Shown: positions 61,378 to 64,000 of the stretch, in pieces | Layout of the letters: each line of letters begins with the position of its first letter | Numbering within the stretch: position 1 is the stretch's first letter | DNA from: Streptomyces pristinaespiralis | GTDB lineage: Bacteria > Actinomycetota > Actinomycetes > Streptomycetales > Streptomycetaceae | DNA length: 64,000 nt | Assembly (NCBI RefSeq): GCF_001278075.1 | Contig: NZ_CP011340.1 | Coordinates: 2,294,001-2,358,000 of the forward strand | Reading direction: 5' to 3' | The notes under the pieces: model-generated | What the model was told of the DNA's origin: nothing | What the model saw: only the letters and a program-made list of their open reading frames with translations | Database searches by the model: none | Position numbers and translations under genes: made by a program

Positions 61378-62183
61378 AGGTCGTTCTGTTCTGCGGCGGT
61401 TACGGGATGCGGATGCGCAGCGGTGCCGCGGACGACGTGCCCAAGCCGATGGCGATGGTCGGCCCCAGGCCGCTGATCTGGCATGTCATGCGCTACTACG
61501 CGTACTTCGGGCACAAGGAGTTCATCCTGTGCCTCGGTTACGGTGCCCACCACATCAAGGACTTCTTCCTCAATTACGAGGAGACGACGTCCAACGACTT
61601 CGTGCTGCGGGGCGGCCGGACCGAGCTGCTGTCCACCGACATCTCGGACTGGACGATCACCTTCGCGCAGACCGGCGTCGAGTCCCCGATCGGGGAGCGG
61701 TTGCGCCGGGTGCGCCACCATCTGGACGGCGACGAGATGTTCCTCGCCAACTACGCCGACGTCCTCACCGACGCCCCGCTGCCGGAGATGATCGACCGGT
61801 TCTCCCGGCGCGACGCCGGTGCGTCGATGATGGTGGTGCCGCCGCAGTCCTCGTTCCACTGCGTGGAGTTGGGCGAGGACGGTCTGGTGGGCGGCATCAC
61901 CGCGGTGAGCGAACTGCCGCTGTGGGAGAACGGCGGCTACTTCGTGCTCCGCCAGGAGGTCTTCGACCACATCCCGGAGGGCGGGGACCTGGTCGCCGAC
62001 GGGTGCGCCCAACTGGCCAAGCGCGGCCGGCTGGTGGCGCACCGGCACCGCGGCTTCTGGAAGCCGACCGACACCGTGAAGGAGCGGGCCGCGCTCGACG
62101 CCGCCTACGCCAGGGGCGACCGCCCGTGGGCCGTGTGGGAACAAGGCGGCGCGGGGGCGGACACCCGGGTGAGGACCGCGTGA
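61374..62183 (+). CDS. Sugar-1-phosphate nucleotidyltransferase (glucose-1-phosphate cytidylyltransferase-like)
   Basis: 269-aa enzyme. It follows the glucose-1-phosphate cytidylyltransferase pattern: VPKPMAMVGPRPLIWHVMRYYAYFGHKEFILCLGYGAHHIKDFF, shown here only by its key parts KPM, WHVMRYYA and GYGAHHIKDFF, and TGVESPIGERLRRVRHHLDGDE. The nucleotide-binding loop is FCGGYGMRMR, unlike the usual GGLGTRL. It provides an activated sugar for the methyltransferase and epimerase of this cassette. ATG 61374 overlaps the previous stop. Confidence 0.82.
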   Translation: MKVVLFCGGYGMRMRSGAADDVPKPMAMVGPRPLIWHVMRYYAYFGHKEFILCLGYGAHHIKDFFLNYEETTSNDFVLRGGRTELLSTDISDWTITFAQTGVESPIGERLRRVRHHLDGDEMFLANYADVLTDAPLPEMIDRFSRRDAGASMMVVPPQSSFHCVELGEDGLVGGITAVSELPLWENGGYFVLRQEVFDHIPEGGDLVADGCAQLAKRGRLVAHRHRGFWKPTDTVKERAALDAAYARGDRPWAVWEQGGAGADTRVRTA

Positions 62184-62830
62184 TCCGGCTCGGCGCCGGG
62201 CGGCGCCCGGACCGGGTCGTCGCCATGGGTGCGCACTGCGACGACATCGCCATCGGCGCCGGCGGCACGCTGCTGACGCTGTGCCTGGCGCGGCCGGGGG
62301 TCCGCGTCGACGCGCTGGTGCTCTCCGGCGGCGGCAGCGAGCGGGAGCAGGAGGAGCAGGCCGCGCTCGCCGCCTTCTGCCCGGGCGCGGACCTGCGGCT
62401 GACCGTGCTCAAGCTGCCGGACGGCCGGCTGCCGGCGCACTGGGAGGAGGCCAAGGCCGCGGTCGAGGAGCTGCGCGAGCAGACGGAGCCGGATCTGGTG
62501 CTGGCCCCGCGTACCGACGACGCGCACCAGGACCACCGCGGCCTGGCGAAGCTGGTACCCACCGCGTTCCGCGACCACCTCGTGCTCGGCTACGAGATCG
62601 TCAAGTGGGACGGCGCTCTCGGCCGTATGGCGGCGTACCAGCCGCTGTCGACGGAGATCGCCGAACAGAAGGTGCGGCTGTTGCAGGAGCACTACCCCTC
62701 GCAGCGGCACCGGCCCTGGTACGACCGGGAGGCCTTCCTCGGTCTCGCACGGATCCGCGGCATCGAATGCCACGAGCGCTACGCCGAGGCGTTCGCCGTC
62801 ACCAAACTCACGCTCAACCTGGGGGGTTGA
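62180..62830 (+). CDS. PIG-L/LmbE-family deacetylase
   Basis: 216-aa zinc-dependent N-deacetylase. The zinc motif is MGAHCDDIAIGAGGTLL (family form: HxDDxxxG), with RTDDAHQDHRGLA supplying a second His; YEIVKWDGALG and HERYAEAFAVTKL complete the fold. It removes acetyl groups from N-acetylated sugars or related molecules. GTG 62180 overlaps the previous stop. Confidence 0.88.
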   Translation: MIRLGAGRRPDRVVAMGAHCDDIAIGAGGTLLTLCLARPGVRVDALVLSGGGSEREQEEQAALAAFCPGADLRLTVLKLPDGRLPAHWEEAKAAVEELREQTEPDLVLAPRTDDAHQDHRGLAKLVPTAFRDHLVLGYEIVKWDGALGRMAAYQPLSTEIAEQKVRLLQEHYPSQRHRPWYDREAFLGLARIRGIECHERYAEAFAVTKLTLNLGG

Positions 62831-62833
62831 ACC

Positions 62834-63859
62834 ATGCGCGTACTTCTGACCGGACACCAGGGCTACCTGGGAACCGTCATGGCCCCGGTCCTTGCCGCCG
62901 CCGGGCACGAGGTCGTCGGCCTCGACTCGGGCCTGTTCGCCGACTGCGTGCTGGGCCCGGCGCCCGCGGACCCTCCGGGGCACCGGGTGGACCTGCGCGA
63001 CATCACGGCCGAGCACGTGGCCGGGGTCGACGCCGTGATCCACCTGGCCGCGCTCTCCAACGACCCGCTGGGATCGCTGGCGCCGGACCTCACCTACGAC
63101 ATCAACCATCACGCGTCCGTGCGCCTCGCCCGGCTGGCCCGCGACGCCGGGGTGCGGCGCTTCCTGTACGCGTCGACGTGCTCGGTCTACGGCGCCGCCG
63201 GCGGTGACGACCTGGTGACCGAGGACGCCCCGCTGCGCCCGGTGACGCCGTACGCGGAGTCCAAGGTGCGGGTGGAGGACGACCTGCACGCCCTGGCCGA
63301 CGACGACTTCGGCCCGGTGTTCATGCGCAACGCGACCGCCTTCGGCCACTCGCCCCGGCTGCGCGCCGACATCGTGCTGAACAACCTGGTGGGCCACGCG
63401 CTGTTGTCCGGCGAGGTCCTGGTGCTCTCCGACGGCACCCCCTGGCGCCCGCTGGTGCACGCCGCCGACATCGCCCGGGCCTTCACGGCCGCGCTGACCG
63501 CGCCGCGGGAAGCGGTGCACGACCGGGCGTTCAACATCGGCAGCGAGATCAACAACGTCACGGTCGCCGAGATCGCCGAGCAGGTCGCGGAGGCGGTGTC
63601 CGGAGCGAAGGTGAGGATCACCGGGGAGAACGGTGCCGATCCGCGCTCCTACCGGGTGGACTTCTCCCGGTTCCGGGCCGCGATACCCGGCTTCGACTGC
63701 GAGTGGACGGTGAAGCAGGGCGCTCTCGAACTCGCCGACGCCTACCGGGAACACGGGCTGACCCGCGAGGACTTCGAGCAGCGCTTCACCCGCCTCGCCG
63801 TGCTGCGCGCGGCGTCCGGGGCCGGTGCCGTGGACGACACCCTGCGGTGGCGCGCGTGA
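62834..63859 (+). CDS. NAD-dependent epimerase/dehydratase
   Basis: 341-aa extended SDR enzyme. NAD motif LLTGHQGYLGTVMAPVL, active-site Ser in YASTCSVYG, and the YxxxK pair in TPYAESKVRVEDD; FMRNATAFGHSPRLRADIVLNNLVGHAL and PLVHAADIARAF are typical of nucleotide-sugar epimerases. It probably finishes the branched sugar made by the methyltransferase. ATG 62834, 3 bp after the previous stop. Confidence 0.88.
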   Translation: MRVLLTGHQGYLGTVMAPVLAAAGHEVVGLDSGLFADCVLGPAPADPPGHRVDLRDITAEHVAGVDAVIHLAALSNDPLGSLAPDLTYDINHHASVRLARLARDAGVRRFLYASTCSVYGAAGGDDLVTEDAPLRPVTPYAESKVRVEDDLHALADDDFGPVFMRNATAFGHSPRLRADIVLNNLVGHALLSGEVLVLSDGTPWRPLVHAADIARAFTAALTAPREAVHDRAFNIGSEINNVTVAEIAEQVAEAVSGAKVRITGENGADPRSYRVDFSRFRAAIPGFDCEWTVKQGALELADAYREHGLTREDFEQRFTRLAVLRAASGAGAVDDTLRWRA

Positions 63860-64000
63860 CCGTGACCGGCCAGGACATGTACACCCTGGTGGAGCGGCTG
63901 TACCCGCTCTGCCGGAGCATCACCGGCGACGGCGTGCGCGCCACCCTGGACATCGTCGGTGAGTACCTCCCCCTTCAGGTGCACGAGGTGCCGACCGGGA
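63856..64000 (+). CDS. DUF4910 (aminopeptidase-like) protein, cut by the right edge
   Basis: N-terminal 48 residues of a longer gene. LVERLYPLCRSITGDGVRATLDIVGEYLPLQVHEVPTG (read in parts: LYPLCRSITGDGVR; EYLPLQVHEVPTG) is the opening of DUF4910 proteins, which combine a winged-helix part and a zinc-peptidase fold and often lie with PIG-L, C-methyltransferase and cytidylyltransferase genes. Start GTG 63856 overlaps the epimerase stop. The rest lies beyond the window. Confidence 0.75.
   Translation, partial: MTVTGQDMYTLVERLYPLCRSITGDGVRATLDIVGEYLPLQVHEVPTG

Noticed and set aside
1..64000. CRISPR array, prophage, tRNA or rRNA genes
   Set aside because: No regular spacer-repeat array, integrase, phage structural gene, tRNA cloverleaf or rRNA segment was noticed.

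Overview
This window is chromosomal DNA from a Streptomyces or a very close relative. It has very high GC, strong third-position GC bias, frequent GTG and TTG starts, rare TTA codons, and typical Streptomyces families (VanJ, SCO5918-type, DUF2690, a crt cluster for aromatic carotenoids). I saw no rRNA, tRNA, insertion sequence, CRISPR array or prophage gene. Everything was read by eye from sequence; family names come from recall of protein families, not from searches.

Layout. 1-0.3 kb: 5' part of a MerR-type regulator gene running off the left edge. 0.9-4.0 kb: a VanS/VanR two-component system divergent from vanJ, without the vanK/vanHAX resistance genes next to it. 4.1-7.4 kb: a small unknown gene, then a cold-shock-like group on the minus strand (SCO5918-family protein, CBS protein, DEAD-box helicase, CspA). 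8.1-11.4 kb: pyruvate carboxylase. 11.5-21.5 kb: secreted and metabolic genes (peptidoglycan-binding protein, WYL regulator with NIPSNAP partner, secreted carboxylesterase, GH15 enzyme with a small membrane protein, secreted GH2 enzyme). 21.7-25.8 kb: genes linked to UV or DNA damage (SDR/DUF2867 protein, pyrimidine-dimer-glycosylase-like protein, DUF3140, DUF2945, spore-photoproduct-lyase-like radical SAM protein). 26.3-33.4 kb: carotenoid cluster made of two convergent operons, crtI-crtB-Rieske and crtY-crtT-crtU, with no crtE. 34.1-37.8 kb: DrrAB-type ABC exporter and DUF4097 protein divergent from a fused IS30-HTH/MarR regulator, separated by an array of GTTGC sites. 38.1-42.4 kb: PiT phosphate transporter and small secreted proteins.

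42.4 kb to the right edge is one long Wzy-type exopolysaccharide operon of at least 16 tightly packed genes. It holds a WcaJ-like initiating transferase, an AlgD-like sugar-nucleotide dehydrogenase, glycosyltransferases, two Wzz-like proteins with decayed kinase domains, an AsnB-type amidotransferase, an ADH/Gfo-Idh fusion, a heparinase II/III protein, a beta-helix lipoprotein, a polymerase/ligase, and a nucleotide-sugar cassette (C-methyltransferase, nucleotidyltransferase, PIG-L deacetylase, epimerase, DUF4910). The content suggests a uronic-acid polymer, perhaps amidated and modified on the polymer. Three of its genes, including the first two, carry a TTA codon, so production is probably tied to bldA and development.

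Points most worth following: the reduced van locus with what looks like a changed VanS sensor loop, the bldA-gated uronic-acid polysaccharide operon, the crt cluster without crtE beside a UV-protection block, and the GTTGC operator array under the transposase-HTH/MarR fusion.
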